A DNA stretch of 64,000 bases from Scenedesmus sp. ARA3 (GCA_004335835.1 RWJK01001846.1:31256-95255), one strand, 5' to 3'. Counted from the first letter of the stretch, positions 21,447 to 33,600 are shown. Program-made: numbers and translations. The notes: generated by a model not told the origin, from the letters alone.

Positions 21447-22491
21447 TCATTGTGAGCTGCATCAGGGAAGGTGCCTTTGCCTGCAGCAGCTCATTGCTGC
21501 CGGCTGTGCTGCGCCGTGCCGCTTCAGTCGGACTCACCCTTCTGGCAGCAACCACATTCCATATACCTGCGCCAGCAGCAGCATTAGCAGGTGCAGACTC
21601 TTCAGCAGCAGCAGCAGCAGCAGCTGTGCAGCCGGTGCATGGTGTGCTGCCTGCTCACAAGCCTCTACCTGATTGCTCCACTGTGGCGCTGCTGCTGGCT
21701 GGCTCAGGCAGGGATGCTGTGGGCAGGTGGGCTGAGCAGATCGGGCCATCTGGGGAGCTTGCGGTGCTCACAGATGCGAGTTCATTGCATGCACAGTTCT
21801 GGCAGCAGCAGCAGCAGCAGGTGTTGATCAGCTGCTCACATGACAGCACAGCAGCAGTCAAAGAGGCCCAGCTGCTGTTCCCTGACTTCAATGAGCAATG
21901 GCAGACACCCAGCAGCAGTAGCAGCAGTAGCAGCAGTGATGCACGGGTCACAGTCAATGCAACTACTGCTGGTACAACCAGTGGAGCTGCTGTTAGGGTT
22001 GGTGATTATGCAGCAACAGCAGCAGTTTGGCCTGTGAGCAACACCGAGCATCTGCTGAAGCCCCTGTCAGGGCTGCAGCGGCTTGCGGCTTGTGGCTTTG
22101 CTGTCACAGACCTGTGCAGCACTGTGATGCTGCGTGAGGGCTTTGCTGGTGCCAGCAGCAGCAGCAGTACCATGATTAGGTGCCTTGACAATGTAGCCGA
22201 CGATGCCCATGGCAGCAGCAGTAGCGGAAGCGGTATGCCAGTGCTGTTTGCCAGCTTGTCAAAGCCAGAAGCGCTCAGCAGCGCCCGTGCTGTGCTTGAC
22301 TTGTGGCAAGGCAACAGCAGCAGCAGCGGCAGCAGCAGCAGCAGCAGCAGCAGCAGTGATGAGGGTGGCTCTGCAGCCCCTGCCTGCTTGCTGCCTGGTG
22401 ACTCTGTGCAGCTGCAGCACCTGCTACACCTGCAGGAGGGCTGCTGCGGCATGCCTGCAAGCTTTGAGGCAGATGAGCTCTTCAACACCGC

Positions 22492-22542
<51 letters not shown>

Positions 22543-24500
22543 CTGGTGGTGCAGTAGATCAGGGGTGGTTCCTCAGCATGGCCTGCAGCAGCTGGCTGCT
22601 CTTGCAGTGCCCGCTGCTGACATGGAGGCAGCCCTGGGATTGCTGCAGACACTGCTGCAGGCCTCTGAACTTCAACCTGATCATCAAGGTCCTGTGCATG
22701 GTAAAGTTCACAGTGGCTCAGCAGGGGCGGCAGAGGCAGGGCTGCCACCACTGCAGCTCGCGGCAGTGAGGGTGCTAGCACACCTGCCTGTGCAGGTGCA
22801 GCAGCAGGGCTGGGTGCAGCCTGCAGCAGCAGCAGCAGCAGGGAGTAGCAAGCAGGCAAGAGCACCCAGGGGCTTTTTACTGCTGGCTGTATTGCATGGC
22901 TTGGACGCACAGAGCAGAACCTGTGCTGGCCTGGCAGCAGCAGCAGCAGCAGGCAGTTCAGCAGGCAGTACAAAGCAGCAGTACAGCAGCACAACCTGGG
23001 CAGCAGGACATGCAGCAGCAATGCGTACCACAGCTGCAGCAGCAAGCGTCACAGGCTCTCACTGCAGCGCAGCCACTGCTCTTGCTCACTGCTTTGAAGA
23101 GCATCAAGTGCTTTCCACAGCAGCGCCCCTGCAGCAGCTGCTGCTGCTGCCGCCAGCTACCACTGCACTGTGTGCAGTAACAGCTGCTGCTGCCAGCCGC
23201 ACTGCTGTGCTGCAGCAGCTGCTGAGGGTGCTGCACCGAGAGGCGTTTGATGTTGCTGCTGCTGGCAGTGGGGAGCTATCTGCTGAGCTTGCTGCTGAGC
23301 TGGCGCTGCCTGAGGAGCTGGCTGGTACAGGGGTGCTGCTGCTGCAGCTGCTGCGGCCCAGTGCTGTGCAGTGGCTGCCATATCTGCTGCAGTCTACAGG
23401 TAGGAGCAAATGCATATTGTTATTTCAACACATTTTCGTGAGATGCAGTGGTGCATCCCCTCACACTGCTGCTTGCTCTGCCAGTGCATGCTGCTTTCTG
23501 ATGGCTGATTTGCCCTGTTTGGTACAGCAAGAACACATGTTTACACAGCGTCAAGGGCCACAGCACACTGTGCAGGCAAGTAAGCTCACTGCAAGTGGTC
23601 ACATCACATTGCAAAGTGGCACAGCCAGCAAAATCGAATTATAGGTTCCCATTGGGCGCCCTTATGACCGCGCATGTGCACACCGCAGCAAGGTATCTTG
23701 TTACTGAAGCCAGCACTGCTGCTCATGCCACTGCAGGTTTCAGCTCAGGCAGTGGCGTGTTTGCGTGCGTCGCAGCGCCTGCAGCAGGCACTGCGGCCCA
23801 GCAGCAGCTGCTGCGCATGCTGACCCCGCCAGGCTGGCAAGCTGCAGAACCCGTAGCACAACAGCCAGCAGCGGCAGCAGCAGCGAAGAAGGACAGCAGG
23901 CGCATCGAATGGCCAGCTGGCAGCAGCTGCCTGAGCCAGGTCACCTGCATGGCTATCTTGTCAAGCCCACAGCAGGCAAGCAGCAGCAACAGCAGCAGCA
24001 GGAGTAGCGGCAGCTGGGATGTGGACTGGGCAGCAGCAGGAGAGGCTCTGCAGGCGGCACGTGCTGAAGGGTTTACACTGGCTGGGTTTAGGGTTGTCAG
24101 CCCAGGGGCGTGGGGTCCTGCTGGTGGGCTTGGTACTGTGTTTGGAAATGGAGGAAGCAGCAGTGCTGGTGTTGTGCAGCAGCAGCAGCACTTGCAGCAG
24201 CTGGCGCAGGTGCTGAAGCTGAGTCGGCAACAGGCCGATGCACTTAGGCAAGGCCCGCTGCTAGTGCTGGCACTTGCAAAAGAGAATGCAGTTGTGAGGC
24301 TGCAGGCGTGCATGGCAGCAGCGCTGCAGCAGCAACAGCAGCAGGCAGCTGGTAGAGATATGGGCTGCCAGCCTGCAACTGCCAGTTTCGCGGCAGTGGC
24401 TGCAAGCGTGGTGGCCCTGCCTGGCAGCGCCAAGGCAGCAGAGCAGCAGGTGCTGTTTTTATTTGACGACCTTGCCGGGTGTGGCGCACGGATTGTGTGA
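18098..24500 (+). CDS. Giant polyQ/polyA/polyS protein with degenerate NDK-like modules
   Basis: Exons 18098-18233, 18645-23399 and 23737-24500 join in phase to 1884 aa. The start MQLPTISLVSSSDTEDDE lies in a short acidic first exon. Residues about 60-840 are low complexity: Ala, Gln and Ser runs, including about 33 uninterrupted Gln near residues 500-530. From about 843 the sequence alternates runs with ordered blocks that resemble nucleoside diphosphate kinase: LSTLCIRPAAGQGCFTTLA (strand and helix start), SGRDAVGRWAEQIGPSGEL, then SCSHDSTAAVKEAQLLFPDF near 1105-1127, like the HGSDS-to-FFP segment. Similar pieces recur at about 1454-1630 and 1804-1876 (LALAKENAVVRLQA, then PGSAKAAEQQVLFLFDD). 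This suggests several degenerate NDK repeats, as in some ciliary/axonemal proteins. Function is not known; the NDK relation is inferred from motif order. Catalytic competence is doubtful. Confidence 0.75.
19999..20087 (+). repeat. Coding (CAG)n polyglutamine tract
   Basis: About 29-30 CAG units near-uninterrupted, extended by neighbouring Gln codons, inside exon 2 of the NDK-like gene. Codons are almost all CAG, so the tract is pure at the DNA level and likely length-variable. Confidence 0.97.
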
Positions 24501-24875
24501 GGGGGTGGGGGGATGCCAAGGCAGTTCAGGCTTAGCCTGGCTGGCCAGCTGGACACCAGTACTAAGTGTCATACGCATGGGAGTTATGTTGGGGCTGTGA
24601 AGAGCTATCCGCAGCTGGCTTCATGGTTTATATGCATTTCGAATTTACTTCCATATATTCAGCGTGTTTGGGAACGCTGCTTGTAGAGGTGCCGACTGGT
24701 GATTCGTAACTGCTGGTGTGAGAAGGTTACGGCATGACGTATGCTCGTAACACATGCTCCTGTCGGCCGCTATATACGAGTGATCAGACGTCTTGAATAT
24801 GGTGAATCTATCGAAGCGTCTTACTTGGTTGCAAAGCTTTTGCCTCATATTCTTATCATTGGACAGCAGAGCAAG
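24501..24875. promoter_or_regulatory. CAD-family gene upstream region
   Basis: 375 bp between the NDK-like stop and the alcohol dehydrogenase ATG, both on the plus strand. A TATATA at 24771-24776, about 100 bp before the ATG, is a reasonable TATA-box candidate. An upstream in-frame ATG exists at 24741, but the sequence between does not look like protein. Confidence 0.45.
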
Positions 24876-27800
24876 ATGCCGCGCGTCGCCGTGAAGAGCG
24901 TTGCTGATGCAGGCCGCAAGTTCCCTCGTGAATTCGCTCTGCTGCACCAGCTTGGTGGCACTGACAAGGACGTGGACAGCGAGGTATGCCAGGCGGGCAG
25001 ATGCCTGAAGTGCTGCCACAGGCAGTGCACTGCTGGGGTTGGCTGCATGCTCTTTCCTATGTCGTGCATTGTGCGTCCATAGTGCTGCCTTGCTGGCGAA
25101 ACTCACACCAGACGTGGTTTTATCATTGTTTCAGGCGCTGCTGAAGGGAGCTCCAGTGTATGGGGACGCTGCAGCTGTCAAGAGCTTGGTCGAGGGCAAG
25201 GGTGAGTGAGAACAGCAGCAGCAGCAGCAGCAGCACTGACCTGGCGTGGCATAGCCCTTCTGATAGAGCCTGACGTGTCTAGATATGGCCCCAGATCCAC
25301 TCTATCTCCTGCCATTGCAACACTACTGCAGCCACAGTGGAGTGAATGACTAGCAGCATGTCCATCACACCCTTTTCACATCATGCATGCAGCGTGCATT
25401 GGATGCCAGGCGCATTGGTGATCATCAATTGCCTTTTGCTACTACTACTGGATAGCAACTGCCTGACATGCTGTCCTGTTGTTGTTCCTGCCGCCGCAGA
25501 CTCCATTGAGTTTGAGCAGCTGGCAAAGGCCTTCGCTAAGAAGAGCCAGGTGAGAGCACTGCATGGCTTTGCAACTGCACTGCTGCTGCCAACGGCACAT
25601 GATGGGTACCTCAAATCAACGCCACAGGGGCAGATGATTGGGGTGCAGCAGGCGCTGCTGCATGGCATGCATTGCTGCCCTGCCTGATAGGCAACGCTGA
25701 TTGCAGCTGCCATGAGGCCATGATACAGTACTCTGCTCGGCTTACAATGTACCTGAGGTGCTGCTGCTGCCGCTGCTGCTGCTGCTGCTGTCTTCCTGTG
25801 TTATGCTGCAGTCTGCATCGGTGGCGGGCCCTGAGGGCAACTGCCTGGGCTGGGCGGCGCGTGATGACAGCGGCACGCTGGCGCCCTACAAGTTCAGCCG
25901 GCGGCAGCTGCAGCCCAATGACGTCATGATCAAGATCACACACGCAGGTGGGGGCTCAGGCAGACGCATGGCAGCAGCAGCAGCAGCAGCAGCAGCAATT
26001 TGGCTCACGGCGCCATGATCAACAACAAACAAGCTTGTCAGGCCGTGGCTACAGTGCAGCCAACGGTTGGCAGGTGACTTGGGAAATGCAACGATCGCAA
26101 CTGAATGCACTGCATGCCATGCCAGCTGTTGCATGTGTGTACAGTTACACCCTACCATGGTACTAGTTGCAAATGACAGCTAGGTTGTCACCTCAACATC
26201 CTCATCCCCTGCTGTTGCTGCTGCTGCTGCTGCCGCCAGGCATGTGCCACAGTGACCTGCACACCATCAAGGGCGACTGGGGGCCCGCCAAGTACCCAGT
26301 GGTGCCAGGGTGAGTGCGGGCAGATCGCGTTGCTGCACTGTTTGTTGCGCTACTTTACATGGTTGCACACATGTTAATTGCTTCGTCTGCTGGAGGCAGG
26401 TGTCAGATGAATATCAATGATGGATGCTCAGCCGTAATGAAGCTCAAGCGGGGGCACTGCGCACTCATATCGTCTCCAATCCCACTGCTGCTGCTGCTGC
26501 TGCTGCTGCTGCCACAGCCACGAGATCGTCGGCATCGTCACCGACATCGGCTCTTCCGTGAAGAAGTTCAAGCCTGGGGACCGCGCGGGCGTGGGCGTGT
26601 TTGTGCAGTCGTGCCGCGAGTGTGGCATGTGCAAGGCTGGCGAGGACATCTTCTGCCCCAAGCTCGTCTACACCTACAACGCCACGCAGTATGATGGCAG
26701 CCCTGCACAGGGCGGCTACTCCACACACGTGGTGGTGGACGAGACGTGAGTGCTGCCAGTTTTGTTTCTTTGTGGGGATGTTGATTGGGCGCTGGTCGCT
26801 GGCCAGGCCATGATCACCCCATGTATGGTGTGCGCTGCACAGGGCGGCTACTCCACACACGTGGTGGTGGATGAGATGCGAGTGCTGCCAGTGTGTGTGC
26901 CAGGAGGGGAGGGTTCTTGAGGGGGCAAGGTTGCTGGCCGGCTTAGAACCACCCCATGTATGGTGTGCGCTGCGCAGGGCGGCTACTCCACACACGTGGT
27001 GGTGGATGAGACATGAGCGCTGCTGTCTGGGGGGGGGTGGGGAGGGGGAAAGGAGTTCTTGAGGGGGCAAGGTTGCTGACCGGCTCGTATCACTCAATGT
27101 ATGGTGTGCGCTGCACAGGGCGGCTACTCCACACACGTAGTGTTTGATGAGGCGTGAGTGGAGCTGATGATAGGGAGGGATGTGGTGGGGCAGATGTTGC
27201 TGGACAGGTCTTGCCGGCCCGGTCGATGTAGCCGGGCGTACCATATGCACGTAATGTATGGTGGGCGCTGGCAGGGCGGCTACTCTACGCACATGGTGGT
27301 GGATGAGACGTGAGAGGCACTGGGGCAGGGGGCAAACGGCTGGCCAGACAAAACACTTCAGGACGGCAATGGGTTCCATGCAGTTGGTTACTACTATGCA
27401 TTCCAGCTCCCCGTCAGTGATTTAAATGCTTGTGTGTCCGCTGTGTTGACGGGTGTGGAGCCGTTGCTGTTACCTTTCTGATGGTTATCTAACACCTGCC
27501 TTGCCTCTCTGCTGTTGTCTTTTTGCATTCGCAGCCACTCCTTCACCATCCCCACCAACCTGGACCTAGCGGGTGTGGCGCCGCTGCTGTGTGCAGGCAT
27601 CACCACCTTCTCACCTTACAAGGACCACGGCCTGGACAAGGCGGGGCTCAAGATTGGCGTGGTGAGTCTTTGCTGGTTCCACACTCATAACTCGATGATT
27701 TACTGGCAACCAGGATGGTGGATTAATTATTAGTGCCATGATGACAGGACCACGGCTCGGAGAAGGCGGCTCAAACTGCACATTGCGCATCATGCATGCC

Positions 27801-29077
27801 AAGTCGCAGTTACAACACTACAACATTTGCAGGTGGCGCGCACTGCTTGTGGTTGTGATGTACTGACACTGGCTCTCTCTGCCTGCTATCTCTGCCGCCG
27901 CTGCCGCTGCTGCTGCTGCCAGGTGGGCCTGGGTGGGCTGGGGCACATGGCTGTCAAGTTTGGCGTGGCCTTTGGCTGCGAGGTGTACGTCATCAGCAGG
28001 TGCGGTGTGATGCAATGCATACGAAGCGCATGCCAGCACGCTGCACTGCTGCAACTATGACTTGCCTGCACCGCAACAGCCAAGTCAAGGCTGAGGCCAT
28101 CAATGCCCTGCTGGTTAAGCGTCTCCCACATCACAGCATGCAGTGAAAACAATGTCATCATGTCTTGCTGTTGCAGGAGCAAAGCCAACTGTCCTCCTTT
28201 GTTTCAAACTGCAGGAGCAGGGCCAAGGAGGCTGAGGCCAAGGCCATGTGTACCGCGCTTGTCATCAACAACGTGCATGCAATTCAAACCATCTTCAAAC
28301 TATGCTGGGTTTTTTTCAAACCGCAGGAGCAAGGCCAAGGAGGCTGAGGCCAAGGCCATGGGCGCCAAGGCCATCATCCCTTCAGGGGACGAGGCAGCCA
28401 TGAAGGAGGCGGCAGGTGGGCGGGTTGCCAGGGGGGTGCAAGGACGTGGACTTTAGGCCTTGCGCTGAGAGAGCTGTTGCAGCAGCAACAGCAGCAACAG
28501 CAGCAGCAGTCACTGCTGCTGTGGTGCTGGGCAAGCAGCACACAGCAAATGATGCGAATTGCCACAAGTGATTGCGTAACCTGAACACACACACTCTTGG
28601 CTGCTGTAGGCTGCCTCGATTGCACCACCACCAACGCCGCCAGCTTTGCCCCCCACCACCTGTCACAACATATGCCGCTACGTTTGTCAACACTTTGCTG
28701 CGCAGGCACCCTCAACGGCATCATCGACACCGTGTCAGCCAAGCACGATGTGAACGCACTGCTGGCCCTGCTTGCTCCCCGGGGGCGCATGGTGGTTGTT
28801 GGACTGCCTCCCGACATGCCCACCATCAACCACTTTGCGGTGGTGCAGAGGAATTTGGTGTACAGCGGCTCCAGCATCGGCAACCTGCACACCACACAGC
28901 AGATGCTGGACTTCTGCGGGGAGAAGGGCATCACAGCAGACGTGGAGGTGGGTAGGCTGTGTGATCGCTTGTGGACAGCACAGCTGAGCCTGGCAAGCAC
29001 CTGTTGCGCCGTTCACTGTCATGCAGCTGCAAATGCATGCTTATTGTACGTCGATCTGCAACAGCGACTCAGTGTTA

Positions 29078-29137
<60 letters not shown>

Positions 29138-29187
29138 NNNNNNNNNNNNNNNNNNNNNNNNNNNNNNNNNNNNNNNNNNNNNNNNNN

Positions 29188-29244
<57 letters not shown>

Positions 29245-29350
29245 TCAGGTGATCGACATGGAGTACGTGAACACGGCCATGGAGCGCATGAAGGAGGGTG
29301 ATGTGAAGTTCAGGTTTGTCATCGACATCAACAAGAGCCTGGCGCTGTGA
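24876..29350 (+). CDS. Zinc-dependent alcohol dehydrogenase, CAD family
   Basis: NADP-linked medium-chain dehydrogenase of the cinnamyl-alcohol-dehydrogenase type, reversibly reducing aldehydes to alcohols. Exons: 24876-24983, 25135-25201, 25500-25549, 25812-25947, 26240-26309, 26518-26745, 27535-27661, 27923-27999, 28327-28415, 28706-28947 and 29249-29350; phases agree; 431 aa. Catalytic zinc: [15 protein letters not shown] and GHEIVGIV. Structural zinc: [15 protein letters not shown]. Rossmann motif: [14 protein letters not shown], followed by [16 protein letters not shown], whose SRS suggests NADP(H). C terminus: [14 protein letters not shown]. The first about 76 residues ([20 protein letters not shown] onward, to AKAFAKKSQ) extend beyond the usual family N terminus; they are unrecognised and not obviously a transit peptide. 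Exon 6 and exon 9 edges are duplicated in introns. The physiological alcohol is unknown. Confidence 0.93.
25209..25235. repeat. (CAG)n run just after a CAD donor site
   Basis: About eight CAG units on the sense strand start a few bases after the exon 2 donor. A similar run lies at about 25974-25998, after the exon 4 donor. These sense-strand CAG runs on the donor side contrast with CTG runs on the acceptor side. Confidence 0.9.
26825..27312 (+). repeat. Four copies of the CAD exon 6 3' end
   Basis: A block of intron-like sequence (ATGTATGGTGTGCGCTGCAC) followed by the end of exon 6 ([12 protein letters not shown] plus donor) recurs with landmarks 26842, 26978, 27118 and 27274 after the real one at 26710; spacings 132, 136, 140 and 156 bp. 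Each starts after an AG and ends at GTGAG, except the first copy, where the donor is weakened to GCGAG. They look like small cassette exons of about 36 nt. Confidence 0.93.
28088..28248 (+). repeat. Copies of the CAD exon 9 5' end
   Basis: A copy at about 28214-28248 (AGCAGGGCCAAGGAGGCTGA onward, preceded by TGCAGG) matches the start of exon 9 at 28327. The preceding TTTCAAACTGCAG is also shared. A shorter, more diverged copy lies near 28083-28110. The frame is not maintained to a donor. Confidence 0.8.
29079..29246 (+). repeat. (CTG)n run with assembly gap, CAD last intron
   Basis: About 19 CTG units, then 50 N (29138-29187), then about 18 more CTG units, running straight into the last acceptor (CCTCAG at 29243-29248). 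The 50 N are a placeholder, so the true repeat length is unknown and may be much greater. Confidence 0.97.
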
Positions 29351-30615
29351 GGTGGCTGGGATGTTTTTTGCGGGAGGATGTTGCGCATGCTCATGCAGCT
29401 CATGGCGACTCACCTGAGCGTGCATGGGATTCTTTCACGGTGAACTGCACAGTGTGCTTCTTTGAGGTGCAAACGTTGCGTTGAAAGGCCACTGTGTTGG
29501 TGTGGTCGTGTTGTGGGGTTTCACAGAATGGTGTCCAATGAGGACAGCTGTGCATCAAGGACAAAACCGTGATGGGTATTGCCACGATTGCAACGCTGCT
29601 TGCTTTGCTGCACTTAAGTTGTGTATTGCATTGTTCAGTTGGGAATTGCAGGCTGCCAGCTGCTGATGTGTAGGACTCTTGTAACCTTGTACTCAGTTGT
29701 ATGATTTTCAAACTTGCTGCACTTGTTTTGGCATTGGCATACTGTATCGATGGGTGTATGTGGGGCAGTAGTGCAACAGGATTGTCGTGCACTAAAGTCA
29801 TGCACTCTCCCTCTCCTGTGGAGCGCGGGGTTACTATGGCTTAGATGGTAACATCAGATGCAGATGATGATGATGAGGATCGTGCGGCGCCTGGCAGCAC
29901 TCATGTGTAACTAGTATGCTGTTAGGCATGGACGTGCCTGCAGTGCCGCTTGCAGGCTGCTAGGCTGATGAAAGGGTAACGAGGAGCAATTGCTCTGGTT
30001 CAAAGGCACTAGCAGTGACAGCACTGCTAGAAGCCTTGTGAAGACTGGCCATGGACCACTGTTCCTCATGATTGATGAGTCTCAGACAAGCACAAACAGT
30101 TGATTACCTGCTGCAAAACAGAAATGCTGCTGACCTAATGAGTAACAGCCGACAGCACCAACCAGAAAATGGTGTTCTTGGCCAACACAGTTGGCAGTTG
30201 ATCCAAAACGAGCTGAATGTCGCCAATATGAACCATACAAAAGAGAGAATGATGAGCTGATACTGTGCCTAGTCAAACATGCTTGACATGCAGGCAAATG
30301 ATAACAGGATCTCCATCCGACTACCTTCTAAAAAATGACGTGACAGCGGTTTATTGCATTTCAGTTGTGTTGGTGATACTCACTTCCATGCATTGTATAG
30401 GGCTGCCACCACGGCACAGCACCAGGAAATGAATTGGGAAACCAAATGTGAATCAACCCCACGGGGATAACCTGCCTTCTACAAATGTATCCACAGCCGC
30501 AAAACATACAAGCACACACTCACAGAGGCGTTCTAGACAATCATTCAAGACACATCGTCATATCCGAAGCGCATTCAGGCAAGATCATTTGGCAAGATCA
30601 TTTGACACACATCGT
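29351..30615. other. CAD 3' flank and gap to the surface-protein gene
   Basis: The two genes converge here. TGTAA at 29680-29684 on the plus strand is the likely CAD poly(A) signal, giving a 3' UTR of about 350 nt; a second lies near 29907. No reading frame here has a recognisable domain. No TGTAA was seen close to the minus-strand gene's stop. Confidence 0.5.
29680..29684 (+). terminator. TGTAA poly(A) signal, CAD gene
   Basis: TGTAA about 330 bp after the stop codon, within AT-richer sequence than the exons. Use is inferred from the chlorophycean consensus. Confidence 0.5.
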
Positions 30616-33600
30616 TTACTGGCCCAGTGAGGCTTGTGCCCTGGGGGCCCCATTTGCACCCCACGCCTCCCTGGGTGTGCTGCCATCCCTGCCCTCAGCA
30701 CTGCCACGTGCCTCTGCCACGGTCTCCGGCTTCATCCCAATGGCCTGAGCAGCGCGGCGCTTGGCGATCCAGTACCACACAAGTGCCAGCAGCACAACGC
30801 CACCCACAACTGGGCCTGCAACCCATGCCAGCGACTTGATGGCTTCCATTCTTGTAGGCGCTGTTGTGGTGTTGGTCACATCAGTGGCTGGAGCAGGCGT
30901 AGGCAGGGCAGCTGTCATGGCAGACTCCACAGTGGCCTTGTCAATGGTAACTGCAGCCAGTTTGGTGTTGAGAGCTGTGCCGCTGTAATCCTGCAGGCAC
31001 AAAATCACAAGGCGGCAGCAGCGGGAAGGCAACTCAGCACCATCTCAGCGGCACAGCAGCATGCTCACCAGCTGCACTTCATAACATACAACCTTAAAGA
31101 CAGTGCATGTTCATGTGTTGCAAACTGACACCAAAGCCACTCACATTCTGCAAGGTGGTGATGTCGGTCGAGGGGTCGGTGGCAAAGGTGGTCGCCAGAG
31201 TTCCGACGTCTGCGGCCAGGGACTGCTGCTGCACGGCAGCCATCTGGCTGACAGTTACCATCAGGGCGGACGCATCGACAGTGCTGGTGGGGTCTGCAGC
31301 TGCCTGTGTTGCTGCAGTGACAGCGGTCTGGACCTGGGTGTTGGTGGCAGACACTGTGTTTGCCACAGCGCCAAAGATGTTGCCCAGCTGATCATCTGTC
31401 AAGGCAGCCTGCAGCAGGTGCCTGCCCGTAGCGCCTGATGAACTGCCTTTCAGAGCCTTGTAGGTGGTCATGTACATTGAGACCATGTTTGTCTTGTTTG
31501 TGAGGGTGTGCGCTGCGTTGACAGCGTTGACGGCCTTGAAGGTGCTGTAGGCTGCCTCCACAACTGCCTTGGCCACATCATCCTCGCTGTACTTGCTGCC
31601 CAGCAGGCCCAGCATCAGCGTCTGCGTTGACACAAAGGTGGACATGGTCTGTGCATTGCTGCCCAGCACTGCCACCAGCAGCGGCGAGGTCTTGCCGTTC
31701 TGCTTGGTGAAGGCTGTGCCGCCGAGGGACAGGAAGTCAGCCTACAGCACAGCAATGGTTGCAAGCAATGTGGATCAGCCCGGCATAATACAGCATGTAG
31801 TAGTCACGGTACCACAGGCAACGACAGCAGTAACATTGAAGTGACTAAGAAACATGCAGGCAAACGATAGGTCAAAAGCAGCCGCCCACCTGTTTGTCGG
31901 TGGCAAAGTTGCCGTAGCCGAACATGCTGTACACATGCTGCCACAGGTAGGCCGGCACTGCCTGCCCGGCGTTGTCGGCGCTTGCATACGTGGCAAGCAC
32001 CTCTGGGTCGCTTGCAGCAGGGACAGTGAGCAGGGAGATGGCTGTGATGGCTGCATCTGTTGCTGCAGGCATCCTCAGAACGAAGGGGAAGGTGACGGTC
32101 ACGTCTGCAGCAGCAGGAGAACAGTGTGCGGCAGCAGAAGCGAATGAGTCAATTGGTGTCTAGAAAGTTTCCGCTGCAGAGCCGAAGCTGCCTGCTGCAG
32201 TGGCACTCCAACTTCAAAACAGATGCGCAGCACCCAGAATTAAAAAAATTTCATGTAAGAATTTCATGTAACCGCCAGCTCTGCCCAGCAAGGGACTCAC
32301 TGGTCAGGCTATCCACACACGTGCTGCCAGGGTAGCTGCTCTTGAAGGTGTAGGCTGCTGTTGCTGGCTTAGTGATGGAGAAGGAGCCAGTGGAGGATGT
32401 GGTCAGGTCCAGAGTGACCGTCTTGGCTGGGAGCACTTCATATTTGCCCTGCACACAGCCAGAAATGCACAGTTTCAGCGTTAGTGTTGTGACTGTATGA
32501 CCAAAGGTATGGGCCCGCGAAGCAGCATAGGATGGAACCGCACTGGATGCTCTGGACAGCACGGTATTCAGCGCTGTCAATTGCACAGCGCTACATGCAA
32601 TGATGGCAGCATAGCATCAACTGCAAAGTGCCTATATAGAGACACAAGCAGCTACTCACCACGCAGTTCTTCACGCTAGCAGAGTTCAGCAGGCGGCCTG
32701 CCATCACTGGGACAACAGCTGCGGGAGCTGCTGTGTAGCTGCCTGACTCAAGCAGAACAGCAGTCGTGTTGATGCTGGCGGAGGAGATGACACTAGCCAC
32801 ATTTGTAGAGGTGTACTTGTCGAATGGCTTTGCAGCAGACTCTGGAGTGCTGCTGCAGCACTGCTTGATGGAGTCATACAGGTCGCTCTGCACTACCCGT
32901 GCAATCTGTGTGATTGTCAGCAGGTCCTCTTGGATGGATGGAGGGGCGACACTGGAAGTCTTGTAGAAAGCCTGCGGAGCAGCAGGGAGAGGACAAGCAA
33001 CAGCTGCCGTTGAGTGACAACACGTCTCCCGCAACTGAACGCATACTGTGCAATACCATGTTTATATGTTTGTGTGGCCCAGGTGTGGCTGCAAAAAAGG
33101 GTGCAACACGTCACAAGGGTCTGCGATGGCTGAGGTTGCTGCCTGTACTTGTACTGCGTAGTAGCCTTCATGCCAAAACGGAGCAGTGCTTTTTTTGTTG
33201 AGCCACAGGCTGATGACAATGAGTGCTGTCCCCCGTATCAACAAATCAGCTCACCTTCAGGGACACAGCTTTGGCTGTGATGGCCACAAACGACTTGGCA
33301 GCGCCAGAGGCACAATCGACGGGGAGGCAAGTCCTACTGGCTTTCAGCACATCGGTAAGCTTGGCAACATCTTCCAGCACTGGGGCCTTCAGCAAAGCAG
33401 CAGCCCACTGCAAGGACAACACAAACAGGAGTATGGAAACGTCACAAGAGCAAGAATAGCAAGAAAAAAACAAAAAACATCGCAGCAAGTGCTATACAGA
33501 ACAGCGCTGCTGCTATTGCAAAAGCAATCAGCTGCTGTTGTTATTGTAAAGCTGCATGCATTTATGCAAGCGTTGCCACACTGCAGCACACAATGAAGTA

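Noticed and set aside
28416..28705. Possible extra CAD exon at the [12 protein letters not shown] frame
   Set aside because: Exon 9 joins exon 10 in phase and gives the expected [13 protein letters not shown] family sequence without it.
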